Origin: an uncultured Chitinophagales bacterium
GTDB lineage: Bacteria > Bacteroidota > Bacteroidia > Chitinophagales > JAHDHT01
Direction: 5' to 3'
Length of the DNA stretch: 45,979 nucleotides
Assembly (NCBI GenBank): GCA_938023075.1
Contig: CALHDG010000139.1
Coordinates: forward strand, 1 to 45,979
Shown here: positions 45,856-45,979 of the stretch, one piece after another
How the letters are laid out: each line of letters starts with the position of its first letter
How positions within the stretch are numbered: the first letter of the stretch is position 1
The notes under the pieces: generated by a model
What the model saw: the letters and a program-made list of their open reading frames with translations, nothing else
The model's database searches: none
Told to the model about the DNA's origin: nothing
Translations under genes and position numbers: made by a program

Positions 45856-45940
45856 CAAAAAGGAAAATTAGAAAATAGTGTACTATAGTGAAATTGATTA
45901 TTAATTGAACTTGGGGAATTTGTCGTACACCTAAATAATT

Positions 45941-45979
45941 GAACCACATAGACATATAAGAACACATAGGCTATGTGCA
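45941..45979. repeat. Partial intergenic repeat at the right edge
   Basis: GAACCACATAGACATATAAG then AACACATAG-G-CTATGTG, with a perfect CACATAG/CTATGTG palindrome at 45963-45977. I recall ACATAG-rich repeats of this kind in Bacteroidota genomes (unchecked). It runs off the window. Its presence suggests that no gene sits tightly upstream of the HNH gene. Confidence 0.4.

Noticed and set aside
45282-45979. Complete Septu or retron defence system
   Set aside because: Only the HNH component is visible; no ATPase or reverse transcriptase lies in the window.

Overview
The window is AT-rich chromosomal DNA from a Bacteroidota bacterium. This rests on several lineage habits seen together: a MurF-alanine racemase fusion, a GH3 glucosaminidase-beta-lactamase fusion, SprB-type repeats, a type IX secretion sorting tail, a carboxypeptidase-regulatory/plug/beta-barrel TonB receptor, stand-alone Rcp1-like receivers, no obvious Shine-Dalgarno sequences, and several TAnnTTTG (-7) promoter boxes. 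The genus cannot be fixed from the sequence. No rRNA, tRNA, CRISPR array, transposase or prophage gene was seen.

Layout. 1-1704 (minus): the start of a secreted protein that runs off the left edge, then a MacB/FtsX-type permease. 2218-6462 (plus): a 1414-residue secreted CotH/lamin-tail/SprB-repeat protein. 6492-8478 (minus): proA-proB, overlapping, for proline synthesis; a possible 32-residue membrane peptide lies upstream. 8943-11665 (plus): an MlaE-type permease and a fused two-domain peptide-ABC ATPase. 11885-16031 (minus): a four-gene phosphorelay made of two Rcp1-like receivers, a REC-PAS-PAS-kinase-REC-HPt hybrid kinase and a CheY-like receiver, with a terminator after it. 16404-20074 (plus): a polyprenyl diphosphate synthase and murF-alr, which serve isoprenoid and cell-wall precursor supply. 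20826-24235: a putative metalloprotease (minus), a TIGR01777-type SDR protein (plus) and dihydrolipoyl dehydrogenase (minus). 24664-31639: an AlkD-like repair protein, DNA polymerase I, a small outer-membrane barrel protein, and a PolX whose polymerase site is lost. 32182-36316: a CheB-CheR-PAS-kinase fusion converging on a TPR protein. 36388-45206: GH3-beta-lactamase, a choice-of-anchor-B surface protein, and a divergent TonB-dependent receptor. 45282-45848 (minus): a TIGR02646/PtuB-like HNH nuclease with an unclear start.

The genes are mostly ordinary; the intergenic DNA is not. Two dispersed repeat families stand out. Family 1 is a fold-back element of about 155-165 bp with terminal inverted repeats, in six copies (A-F). 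All copies are intergenic, and several touch a start or stop codon. Family 2 is an element of about 125-185 bp in three copies, always 3' of a gene and on that gene's strand. Its hairpin shows compensatory base changes between copies, which is direct evidence for a conserved RNA structure. One family-1 copy appears to be split by a third repeat type.

Several starts are not ATG: TTG or CTG for murF-alr, TTG for the SDR gene, GTG for one receiver, and unclear for the HNH gene. Three starts were moved downstream of the longest open frame on promoter, overlap or signal-peptide evidence: polA, the hybrid kinase and the barrel protein.
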